64,000 bases of DNA from Streptomyces sp. ISL-94 (GTDB lineage Bacteria; Actinomycetota; Actinomycetes; Streptomycetales; Streptomycetaceae), in NCBI RefSeq assembly GCF_018614075.1, contig NZ_JAGGOZ010000024.1, forward strand, positions 1 to 64,000, in the 5' to 3' direction. The notes beneath the pieces were generated by a model. The model was not told the DNA's origin and searched no databases. It saw nothing but the letters and a program-made list of their open reading frames with translations. Both the position numbers and the translations under genes were made by a program. Below are positions 53,940 through 61,530 of this stretch, piece by piece; the first letter of the stretch is position 1, and the number at the start of each line of letters is the position of its first letter.

Positions 53940-54120
53940 CGGGCGCTCCCTCGAAGGTGTCGAGGAACCGCTCCCAGCCAACCTGTGCCCGGTCGAGCAG
54001 GTCCGAGCTGGGTTCGACCACAGCGACCACCCCCAGCGAGGAGGTGTCGTCGGTGTCGATGCTGATGCAGCACGGCGTTACCGCCTTGGAGGCCGCTGTG
54101 TGAACGGGAATCGGGCGCAT
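53932..54120 (-). CDS. Small hypothetical cassette protein (62 aa)
   Basis: From ATG 54120, where GAGGAG lies eight bases upstream (GTG at 54129 is too close to it). MRPIPVHTAASKAVTPCCIS with a CC pair, then an acidic tail. Preceded by two GntR operators (54155-54208). Co-transcribed with the 85-residue gene. Confidence 0.6.
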   Translation of the reverse strand: MRPIPVHTAASKAVTPCCISIDTDDTSSLGVVAVVEPSSDLLDRAQVGWERFLDTFEGAPDE

Positions 54121-54154
54121 GATGGCCACTCCTCTAAAGAGGCTGTTACTCCGT

Positions 54155-54208
54155 CACTCATGTATAGGAGTGACATGAAGAAGAGTGCCGGACTCCTGTA
54201 TATGAGTC
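54155..54208. promoter_or_regulatory. Two GntR operator sites
   Basis: CACTCATGTATAGGAGTG (54155-54172) and GACTCCTGTATATGAGTC (54191-54208), 36 bases apart, match the site at 55061-55076 with consensus ACTCMTGTAYAKGAGT. They lie upstream of the two small genes. Confidence 0.72.
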
Positions 54209-54240
54209 AACCCGCCGTGATGGGTTGCTCACGGCGGGTT
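54209..54240 (-). terminator. Terminator after GntR
   Basis: AACCCGCCGTGA pairs with TCACGGCGGGTT across an 8-base loop, 20 bases past the GntR stop. Confidence 0.85.
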
Positions 54241-54260
54241 GCGGGCGGTTTGGGTGGCCG

Positions 54261-55040
54261 TCAGTCGGTTGCCGGGATGCGGAACTCGAAGACGAACTGG
54301 TCGGCGGCCATGAGGGTGTCGCAGACCTCCACGACGCGACCGGTGTCCGTGATCGCGTTCCTCAGTAGGTGCACCACTGTGGACCCGGGGCTCAGTGCCA
54401 GTTCCGATGCTTCGGCCTTCGAGGCCGGGCGCGCCTGCAGGGTTTCCACGAACTCGGCGAAGACATGGCCGTGTTCCTCAAGGCGTGCGTAGATACCGCC
54501 GCCTCCGGGGTTCTCGGCGAAGAGTTCGGGAACGTCGCGCACCACGTCCCACGGGAGGTACGACGTCGCGGCCTCCACGGGTGAGCCGTTGCGGAAGTAC
54601 AGGCGGCGGCGCGCGAGTACCTGGGTGCCGAGGTCCACGCCGAGCCGCTGAGCGATGCCGTCCGGGGCCTCGACCGGCCCGATGTAGGTCACGTTGACCT
54701 TCGCGGCGGCGCCGGACTGTTCCGACTCGGCAAGGTAGGCGGCCTTGCCGCCCTGCCGGAGCGAGCGGCGGAAGCGATCCGAAGACCGGTGGCGCACCGG
54801 TGGCCGGGCCTTCACGAAGGAGCCCTTGCCGTGCCGTGTCTCCACGAGACCGCTGGCGCGGATCTCCAGCATGGCCTTGCGCACGGTCCCACCCGAGACG
54901 CCGTAACGGTCCACCATCTCGGCTTCACTCGGCACCTGGTCCCCGGGCTTCAAGACACCTGCCCGGACCTGCTGGACGATGTCCTCGGCGATCTGCAAAT
55001 ACCGAGGGACAGCCCTGTCCCCTCCTACAGCTGCTCCCAT
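54261..55040 (-). CDS. GntR/UTRA regulator, KorSA-like
   Basis: 259 residues. Winged helix at about 12-75 (RYLQIAEDIVQQVRAG, PSEAEMVDRYGVSGGTVRKA), UTRA domain after about 105 (GTQVLARRRLYFRNGSPVEA, FAEFVETLQARPASKAEASE). Size and position beside a divergent NUDIX gene match KorSA of the pSAM2 conjugative element, which represses transfer and excision genes. Three operator palindromes nearby fit autoregulation and control of the flanking genes. Confidence 0.78.
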   Translation of the reverse strand: MGAAVGGDRAVPRYLQIAEDIVQQVRAGVLKPGDQVPSEAEMVDRYGVSGGTVRKAMLEIRASGLVETRHGKGSFVKARPPVRHRSSDRFRRSLRQGGKAAYLAESEQSGAAAKVNVTYIGPVEAPDGIAQRLGVDLGTQVLARRRLYFRNGSPVEAATSYLPWDVVRDVPELFAENPGGGGIYARLEEHGHVFAEFVETLQARPASKAEASELALSPGSTVVHLLRNAITDTGRVVEVCDTLMAADQFVFEFRIPATD

Positions 55041-55060
55041 GGTCCTTCGCTTCCTCCTAT

Positions 55061-55076
55061 GCTCATGTACATGAGT
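55061..55076. promoter_or_regulatory. GntR operator at the NUDIX start
   Basis: GCTCATGTACATGAGT; the core CTCATGTACATGAG is a perfect palindrome and overlaps the NUDIX start codons. It lies 20 bases from the GntR start. Confidence 0.72.
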
Positions 55077-55565
55077 AACAGCGCCCTGCCGAACAGGTCA
55101 ACGCCACGTCACTCCGTGTCGGTTGCCGGGGTCGTGGTGCGCGATGACGGCCGCTTGCTGGCCATCCGCCGAGCCGACAACGGGACGTGGGAGCTGCCGG
55201 GCGGAGTGCTGGAGCTGACGGAAACGCCGGAGGACGGGGTGAGGCGGGAAGTGCTGGAGGAAACCGGCATCCACGTGGAAGTGGACCAGCTCACCGGCGT
55301 CTACAAGAACACCACGGCTGGCGTGGTGGCCCTGGTCTTCCGCTGCAAGCCCTCCGGCGGCACGGAACGCCTCTCCGGTGAAACCACGGCAGTCCAGTGG
55401 CTCACGACGGAACAGGTCGCCGAACGGATGTCCGAGGTCTACGCAATCCGCCTCTTGGACGCCGTCGACGGCAACGGCCCCCACGTACGCAGCCATGATG
55501 GGCGCCAACTGCTCACAGAGCAGCCCAAGACGGCCGCCGGACGCCGAGATATGAGGAGCGCGTAG
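55071..55565 (+). CDS. NUDIX hydrolase, Pif-like
   Basis: 164 residues. NUDIX box GGVLELTETPEDGVRREVLEETG at about residues 40-62. Three in-frame ATGs (55059, 55065, 55071) lie within the operator; no Shine-Dalgarno is visible, so a leaderless message is possible. The pSAM2 immunity factor Pif has a NUDIX motif and blocks incoming plasmid transfer, so an exclusion role is plausible. The C-terminus PKTAAGRRDMRSA is encoded by the inverted repeat. Confidence 0.78.
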   Translation: MSNSALPNRSTPRHSVSVAGVVVRDDGRLLAIRRADNGTWELPGGVLELTETPEDGVRREVLEETGIHVEVDQLTGVYKNTTAGVVALVFRCKPSGGTERLSGETTAVQWLTTEQVAERMSEVYAIRLLDAVDGNGPHVRSHDGRQLLTEQPKTAAGRRDMRSA

Positions 55566-56113
55566 CGATCTGACGCGCCTGCTGATCCCGAATGACTCTC
55601 TGTTCGTCTTTTGGTGCGGGTATCAGCCCCAGACGGTCGCCGGCCGCCGAGAAATGAGGAGCGCGTAGCGATCTGATGCGCGGATCGGCCCCGGCCGCCC
55701 GGAAACGGGCCCGGATGCCTGGCGGGCCGATGCCCGGCCCCTCGACGGATCTCTGACCACGGCCGTCCCTTCGCTCTCGACCGTGCCGTTCTTTTGGGGG
55801 TTTCCCGGCAGTCTTCGTTTTTCCGTGGCGGGACGGTCTGTCAAGGGTGGCCGAAGGCCATCGCGAAGCGACGCGACGAAGGAGCGCCCTTGACAGGCCG
55901 GCCCGACGCGGAAGGACGATGAGACTGACGGGAAACCCCCATACCTTCTCTGAGACCGTCCAGCCGGGACCCCGATCTTCCGGGTGCCGGTCGGCTGTCC
56001 GCTCCCGCCCCGCCGGGGCCCCGGCCTCCCGGGGGCTGTTCCCGTCCCCCCGCCCCGCCGGGACGCGCCCGGTCTCCGGCTCCGCCCCGCTGAGAGGTGG
56101 GTGGGCAGCCACC
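55521..56113 (-). repeat. Right inverted arm of the KorSA/Pif cassette
   Basis: Reverse-complement partner of 53207-53731 but longer: it holds two direct copies of the core (55521-55573 and 55624-55676), a palindrome (55796-55940) nearly identical to the left one, and the outer GGTGGGCAGCCACC (56100-56113). Reading frames here are repeat-derived and not called as genes. Confidence 0.85.
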
Positions 56114-56181
56114 GGCCGGCCCCCGGCCCCCCGAGGGGGCCGAAGCCGGCCCGGGCCACGTCACGAGCCCGGCGGGGGCCG

Positions 56182-57399
56182 TCAGACGGGCAAAATGGCG
56201 TGGACGCGGTAGCCGCCGCCGTAGCGGGGGCCCGCGAAGCAGGAGCCGCCCAGGGCGCCCGCGCGTTCGCGCATGCCGAGGAGGCCGTGGCCGCCGCCGG
56301 GGGCCTGCGGGTAGGGAGCGGAGTCCGCGGAGTCGCCGCCGTCGTCGAGCACCGTCACCTCCACCGAGGGGCCGACCCGCACCACGCTGACCTCCGCCCG
56401 GGCCCCCGGCCCCGCGTGTTTGCGTACGTTGGTCAGCGCCTCCTGGACGACCCGGTACGCGGCCAGGTCCACCGCCGCCGGCAGCGGTCCCGCCTCGGGC
56501 CCCAGCTGCACGATGACCTCCACCGGCAGCCCGGCGTGCCGGAAGGTGTCCACCAGCTCGTCCAGGACGGCCAGCCCCGGCGCGGGCTCCGTCGGCGCCT
56601 CCGGGTCGCCGGACTGCCGCAGCAGCCCGACCGTGGCACGCAGCTCGTTCAGCGCCGACCGGCTGGCGTCCCGTACGTGCGCCAGCGCCTCCTTGGCCTG
56701 GTCCGGCCGCTTGTCCATGACGTGCGCGGCCACCCCCGCCTGCACATTGACCAGGGCGATGTGGTGCGCCACCACGTCGTGCAGGTCCCGGGCGATCCGC
56801 AGCCGCTCCTCGGCGACCCGCCGCCGCGCCTCCTCGTCCCGGGTCCGCTCGGCCCGCTCGGCCCGCTCCCGGATGGCGTCGATGAAGGCCCGCCGGCTGC
56901 GCACGGCGTCACCGGCGGCAGCGGCCATGCCCGTCCAGGCGAAGATCCCGAGGTTCTCCTGCGCGTACCAGGGCAGCGGCCCGGCCAGCATGGCCACGCC
57001 CGTCAGCCCCGCCATGGTCAGCAGCGCGATCCGCCAGGTGGTGGGCCGGTCGGTGCACGAGGCCACCGTGTACAGGGCGATCACCGTGCACATGGCGACG
57101 GGCGCCCGCGGCTCCCCGGTGGTCAGCTCCAGCAGCGACAGCCCGCAGGTCACGGCGAGTACGGTGCGCGGCCGGCGGCGCCGCCACACCAGGGCGGCCG
57201 CACCGAGCAGCATCAGCAGCAGCGAGAACGGCTCCGGCGTGCGCGTCCCGAAGGTGGGCCCGTGCGGGCCGTGCGGATCGGCGAAGGATCCGACGGCCAT
57301 GGCGACGAACGCCCCGAACGCGAGCACGGCATCGGTCGCGAGCGGGTGGGCCCGCATCCACTGCCGGGTGGGCGCGAACCGCCCGAGGTCTGTCGTCAC
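56182..57399 (-). CDS. Sensor histidine kinase (HisKA_3 type)
   Basis: 405 residues. Five or six N-terminal membrane helices, H-box ARDLHDVVAHHIALV (about residue 205), N-box YRVVQEALTNVRKHA, G-box GGGHGLLGMRERAGALGG. Normally pairs with a LuxR-type response regulator encoded next to it. None is found on either side; the 3-prime neighbour is the inverted-repeat cassette. Confidence 0.9.
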   Translation of the reverse strand: MTTDLGRFAPTRQWMRAHPLATDAVLAFGAFVAMAVGSFADPHGPHGPTFGTRTPEPFSLLLMLLGAAALVWRRRRPRTVLAVTCGLSLLELTTGEPRAPVAMCTVIALYTVASCTDRPTTWRIALLTMAGLTGVAMLAGPLPWYAQENLGIFAWTGMAAAAGDAVRSRRAFIDAIRERAERAERTRDEEARRRVAEERLRIARDLHDVVAHHIALVNVQAGVAAHVMDKRPDQAKEALAHVRDASRSALNELRATVGLLRQSGDPEAPTEPAPGLAVLDELVDTFRHAGLPVEVIVQLGPEAGPLPAAVDLAAYRVVQEALTNVRKHAGPGARAEVSVVRVGPSVEVTVLDDGGDSADSAPYPQAPGGGHGLLGMRERAGALGGSCFAGPRYGGGYRVHAILPV

Positions 57400-57430
57400 G
57401 CGGATACGGTACGGCCTGCCAGGGCGCCGG

Positions 57431-58144
57431 CTACCGGCTGTCCACCGGCGGAGGGCGACGGCCCAGCGGCTGCCGGGAGCGCTCCGGGCCCCACTGCGCC
57501 CGGACCACGCACACCGCCATGACCGCGGCGATGGCCGCCAGGTGCTCCTTGCCCGCCAGGTTGTCCTTGATCAGCACCTCGCCGATCATCACGAGGATCA
57601 CGGCGGCGCCGGTGAGGTAGGCCCGGTAGCGCCAGCACACGTAGATGGCGAGGCCGACCACCGCCGCCGAGGGCCCGGTGTCGTTGACGATCCGGTCGGA
57701 CACCGGCAGGCCGAAGGGGTGGTCGGGGCCGAGCGAGAGCCCGATCCGCGCGTATGTGGTCCCGGCGAGCGTGGCGACGTAGCCGATCAGCAGGGTGCGC
57801 CACCAGCCGATGCAGATCTCCGAGATGCCGAAGACGAGCAGGATCTGCGCGAGCGCCCCCCACACCGGCAGGTCCAGGGCGGGCACGAACAGGGACAGGG
57901 GGGTGCGCAGCAGGGCCAGCCACAGGGGGTCGACCGCTTTGACCGACCCCAGGTTCTGGACCGGCTGGAAGCCCCACGACGTGTTCTGCACGACCTGGAA
58001 GACCGAGGTCAGGCAGACCGCGCCGAGGGTCATGGGGACCGCCCGCCACTTGTCGTGGACGAGCGCGTCCCGGACGGTCCGGAACAGGGGCCCCCACTCG
58101 CGGCGGGCGAACCCCGCGAGTGAGGAGGTGGTCCACGCTGTCAA
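57431..58144 (-). CDS. Rhomboid-like integral membrane protein
   Basis: 237 residues, six or seven hydrophobic segments. GPSAAVVG (rhomboid GxSx-like Ser) and a C-terminal His in GKEHLAAIAA are compatible with a rhomboid fold, but the full set of family residues is not seen. The TTG at 58144 overlaps the stop of DUF2156 (TTGA), so the two are coupled. Confidence 0.65.
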   Translation of the reverse strand: MTAWTTSSLAGFARREWGPLFRTVRDALVHDKWRAVPMTLGAVCLTSVFQVVQNTSWGFQPVQNLGSVKAVDPLWLALLRTPLSLFVPALDLPVWGALAQILLVFGISEICIGWWRTLLIGYVATLAGTTYARIGLSLGPDHPFGLPVSDRIVNDTGPSAAVVGLAIYVCWRYRAYLTGAAVILVMIGEVLIKDNLAGKEHLAAIAAVMAVCVVRAQWGPERSRQPLGRRPPPVDSR

Positions 58145-60024
58145 CGGCGGGTCTCCAGGTGTCTGCGGTGCAGCCACTTCGGCAGGCCGGGGGCTTCCAG
58201 GAAGCCCTCGGCCCGGCCCGCCGCGATACCGATCCGCAGCAGGTCCGAACTCTTCTCGAAGAGCATGAACCGCGGTTCCCAGATCGGCCGGTATTTGGCG
58301 TTGGCCCGGTAGAGGGACTCGATCTGCCACCAGCGGGAGAAGAAGCTCAGCAGCGAGCGCCACATCCGCAGCACCGGACCCGCGCCGAGCCGCGAACCGC
58401 GCTCGAAGACGGACCGGAACATCGCGAAGTTCAGCGAGACCTGGGTGACCCCGATCTCCTTGGAGCGTTCGAGGAGTTCGATGACCATGAACTCCATCAG
58501 GCCGTTCTCGGAGTCCCGGTCACGGCGCATCAGGTCCAGCGACAGGCCCTTGGGTCCCCACGGTACGAAGGACAGCACGGCCCGCAGGTCGCCGTTGCCG
58601 TCGGTGCACTCCAGCATCACGCACTGGCCGTCGCCGGGATCGCCCAGCCGGCCCAGCGCCATGGAGAAGCCGCGCTCGGTCGCGCCGTCGCGCCAGTCGT
58701 CGGCGCGCAGCAGCAGCTCGTCCATCTCCTCGGCCGGGATGTCGGCGTGGCGGCGGATCCGCACCGTGTAGCCGGCCCGCTTGACGCGGTTGTAGGCCTG
58801 CCGGACGGTCCGCATGGCGCGGCCCTCCAGCGTGAAGTCGGCCGTCTCGACGATCGCCTCGTCGCCCAGTTCCAGCGCGTCCAGCCCGTGCCGGGCGTAG
58901 ATCTGCCCGGCCTCCTCGCTCGCGCCCATGACGGCCGGTACCCAGCCGTGCTCACGGGCCTCGGCCAGCCAGGGCTCGATGGCCCCGGGCCAGGCCTCGG
59001 GGTCGCCGATGGGGTCGCCGGAGGCGAGCGAGACCCCGCCGACGACGCGGTAGGTGACGGCGGCCTTGCCGGTGGGGGACCAGATGACGGACTTCTCGCG
59101 GCGCAGCGCGAAATAGCCGAGCGAGTCGCGGTCGCCCTGCTTGGCGAGCAGGGCCCGCAGCCGCTCCTCGTCCTCCTCGGAGAGGGGGTCGACGGCGCGG
59201 CGCGAGCGGAAGGCCGCGAACAGCACCGCGAGCAGCAGGAGCATCGACATGACGTTGATGAAGACGTCCACCCAGCCGGGGGTGGTGATCGTGCGGTAGG
59301 CCTTGGCGTCCGGATCCAGGGTGATCAGGCGCATCACCCCGTACCGCCAGCGCGACAGGAAGGTGGCCTCGGCCCCCGCCTCGGCGGTGTTGGTGGCGCC
59401 GACGAGCAGGGCCGCGACCAGCGAGGTGACCAGCAGGCCCGCGGCGGCCACGATGGTGGCGAGCGCGGGGTTGGAGCGGTCGCCCTTGGCGTAGAACTCC
59501 CTGCGGCCCAGCAGCAGGGCGCCGACGAACAGGGCGGTCAGGACGAGCGAGACCCAGTTCTGCGTGTGCTCGCGGAACTCCGGGTAGCACAGGTTGAAGT
59601 CGCCCCACTGGACGCACGGGGCGAAGGCCGCCCGCAGGAAGGCCAGCAGCAGCATCCCGCCCAGTACCAGGTTCAGGATCCACGCGGCGCGTTTGCGGCG
59701 GCCCATGGTGACGGCCAGCATCAGCGAGAACAGGCCGGACGCGAAGCCGGCGGTGAGCAGGTACGGGGTGTAGAAGTCCTCGATGTTGTGCCGGCGCAGA
59801 TCCTGGCCGAGCGAAAGCCACACCGCGCTGAGGAAGTTGACGAAGGTGACGGCGCGCAGGTACCAGACCGCGAACGCGGCGCTGCGCCGTGAGCGGGTGC
59901 TCCCCCGGCCGGTCTCCCGGCCGCCCCCCGCCGCCTTTCCGGCGGAATCGCCGCCGGTCTCTTTCCTTCCGGATGCCGGCCCGGGCGCCGGTACGGCGCC
60001 GCGGTCGGTTTCTACGCTGGTCAA
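58141..60024 (-). CDS. DUF2156/MprF-like phosphatidylglycerol lysyltransferase family protein
   Basis: About 627 residues from the TTG at 60024, which has GGGAGAGG at normal spacing (an ATG at 60039 would add five and has no SD). Six or seven membrane segments (about residues 50-290) then a cytoplasmic GNAT-like DUF2156 domain: GYFALRREKSVIWSPTGKAA, GDPIGDPEAW, LSLDLMRRDR and YRPIWEPRFMLF. Likely transfers an aminoacyl group to lipid or has a related role; exact substrate not provable. Coupled to the rhomboid-like gene. Confidence 0.85.
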   Translation of the reverse strand: MTSVETDRGAVPAPGPASGRKETGGDSAGKAAGGGRETGRGSTRSRRSAAFAVWYLRAVTFVNFLSAVWLSLGQDLRRHNIEDFYTPYLLTAGFASGLFSLMLAVTMGRRKRAAWILNLVLGGMLLLAFLRAAFAPCVQWGDFNLCYPEFREHTQNWVSLVLTALFVGALLLGRREFYAKGDRSNPALATIVAAAGLLVTSLVAALLVGATNTAEAGAEATFLSRWRYGVMRLITLDPDAKAYRTITTPGWVDVFINVMSMLLLLAVLFAAFRSRRAVDPLSEEDEERLRALLAKQGDRDSLGYFALRREKSVIWSPTGKAAVTYRVVGGVSLASGDPIGDPEAWPGAIEPWLAEAREHGWVPAVMGASEEAGQIYARHGLDALELGDEAIVETADFTLEGRAMRTVRQAYNRVKRAGYTVRIRRHADIPAEEMDELLLRADDWRDGATERGFSMALGRLGDPGDGQCVMLECTDGNGDLRAVLSFVPWGPKGLSLDLMRRDRDSENGLMEFMVIELLERSKEIGVTQVSLNFAMFRSVFERGSRLGAGPVLRMWRSLLSFFSRWWQIESLYRANAKYRPIWEPRFMLFEKSSDLLRIGIAAGRAEGFLEAPGLPKWLHRRHLETRR

Positions 60025-60123
60025 ACGGACCTCTCCCATAAAAAGCGATCATATGGGGCGTCGCGATCCATACTGGGCCTGTCCGGGGACTGCGGCCTGG
60101 TCAGGACCGTGGGCCCCGGTGGC

Positions 60124-61188
60124 TCATGCCGTCGGCTCCTGCGCCGCCTGCTCCGGGAGTTCCGCCGCGAGTGCGGCGGCCGCCTGGACCAGGGGGAGTG
60201 CCAGCAATGCCCCGGTACCTTCGCCCACTGTGACGCCGTGGTCGAGTACAGGGTTGAGTGCCATCCGGTCCAGTGCCTTCGCCTGGCCGGGCTCGCCGCT
60301 TGCCTGACCGGCGAGCCACCAGTCGGGCGCCCGGAACGCGGCCCGCTGCGCCACCAGCCCGCAGGCGGCCGACACGACGCCGTCGAGGATCACCGGCGTA
60401 CGGCGTACCGCGCACTGGAGCAGGAAACCGGTGATGGCGGCCACGTCGGCGCCGCCCACCGCGGCCAGCAGCGCGACCTGGTCGCCGAGGACCGGCCGGG
60501 CCCGGCGCAGCGCGTCGCGGATCGCCGCGCACTTGCGCATCCAGGTCAGGTCGTCGATGGGCAGGCCGCCGCGGCCGGTGACCACGGAGGCGTCGGTGCC
60601 GCACAGGGCGGCGACCAGGGTGGCGGCGACGGTGGTCCCGCCGACGCTCAGATCGCCGAGGACGACCAGATCCGTACCGGAGTCGGCCTCCTCGTCGGCG
60701 ATCCGCATCCCGAGCCGGAGCGCGGCCTGCGCCTCCTCGGCCGTCAGCGCGTCCTCCACGTCGATCCGGCCGCTGCCGCGCCGCACACGGTGGCGGACCA
60801 CATCCTCGGGCAGCAGCTCCGGGTCGCAGTCGAGCCCCGCGTCGACGACCCGCACCGTGACGCCGAGCCGGCCGGCCAGGATGGCGACGGGGCTGGCCCC
60901 GTCGAGCACGGCCCGCACCAGCTCGTGGCCGCCGGACGCGGCCCGGGCGGAGACGCCCCCGGAGGCGATCCCGTGGTCGGCGGCGAACAGCACCACGCGC
61001 GGGTGCTCGATCGGCTTGACCGGGACCTGCCCCTGAGCGGCGGCGAGCCACTCGGCGAGCTCGTCGAGCCGGCCCAGCGCGCCGGGCGGCACCGAGAGGC
61101 GTTCACGGCGTTCCTCGGCATCACGCCGGACGCCCCCGTCGGGGCGCTCGATCAGATCGGAGAAGTCGTCGAGATTCAGCGTGCTCAT
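60124..61188 (-). CDS. cobT: Nicotinate-nucleotide:dimethylbenzimidazole phosphoribosyltransferase
   Basis: 354 residues. Makes alpha-ribazole phosphate for the lower ligand of cobalamin. Motifs: PPGALGRLDELAEWLA, LFAADHGIASGGVS and the catalytic Glu in VGEGTGALLALPL near the C-terminus. Its ATG overlaps the stop of the EamA remnant (ATGA). Together with the CobU fusion downstream on the map it belongs to nucleotide-loop assembly; cobS is not in the window. Confidence 0.95.
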   Translation of the reverse strand: MSTLNLDDFSDLIERPDGGVRRDAEERRERLSVPPGALGRLDELAEWLAAAQGQVPVKPIEHPRVVLFAADHGIASGGVSARAASGGHELVRAVLDGASPVAILAGRLGVTVRVVDAGLDCDPELLPEDVVRHRVRRGSGRIDVEDALTAEEAQAALRLGMRIADEEADSGTDLVVLGDLSVGGTTVAATLVAALCGTDASVVTGRGGLPIDDLTWMRKCAAIRDALRRARPVLGDQVALLAAVGGADVAAITGFLLQCAVRRTPVILDGVVSAACGLVAQRAAFRAPDWWLAGQASGEPGQAKALDRMALNPVLDHGVTVGEGTGALLALPLVQAAAALAAELPEQAAQEPTA

Positions 61189-61517
61189 CTGCCGAAGCGT
61201 ACAGCCGGTGAGGCCCTCCCCTCAGGGGTCTCCCGGTGCCGGCCGGGCCTCGGCGCACCGAGGTGGACGCCCGCCATCACGAGGGGCGCGCCCAGCAGCA
61301 GACCCACCGTCAGCTCCTCGTCGTCGAGCCGGGAGGAGAGCAGGATGGTGACCACCGGGATGGCGCCGAAGACGTAGGCCCCGCGCGACGCGCCCCACAG
61401 CGGGTCCAGTTCGCGGTTGCCGAACCGCACGCCCACCGCGTCGCCGCCGCCCGGCAGGCAGCACCCCGCGAAGGCGGCCAGTCCGGTCCTCTCTCCGTCG
61501 GACCTCCAGGGCCTCAC
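61185..61517 (-). pseudogene. EamA/DMT transporter remnant with internal deletion
   Basis: The frame encodes a fragment of the first DMT helix (GDAVGVRFGNRELDPLWGAS) joined directly to the last two helices (AYVFGAIPVVTILLSSRLDD then ELTVGLLLGAPLVMAGVHLG). A normal EamA protein has about 280-300 residues and ten helices; the middle is missing. It lies between the CobU fusion and cobT and overlaps both nearly, so it keeps the operon spacing. It could still be expressed as a small membrane peptide. Confidence 0.6.
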
Positions 61518-61530
61518 GGCGTCACCCCTG

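Larger units (their letters stand above)
53207..56113. mobile_element. Inverted-repeat-bounded gene cassette, no recombinase
   Basis: About 2.9 kb placed in the convergent gap between the GH114 gene and the histidine kinase, 64 bases from one stop and 68 from the other. Long inverted arms enclose four genes: two small ones, a KorSA-like GntR repressor and a Pif-like NUDIX. No transposase, integrase, tRNA or obvious att site is visible, so mobility would depend on another factor. The genes resemble the immunity/repressor part of pSAM2-type AICEs. Confidence 0.6.

Noticed and set aside
55513..56159. Open frames inside the inverted arms of the KorSA/Pif cassette
   Set aside because: Similar frames appear in both arms because the DNA is repeated; they lack a start signal and protein-like composition.
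53143..56181. Complete integrative conjugative element
   Set aside because: Only the KorSA/Pif-like part is present. No integrase, excisionase, replication or transfer gene and no tRNA.
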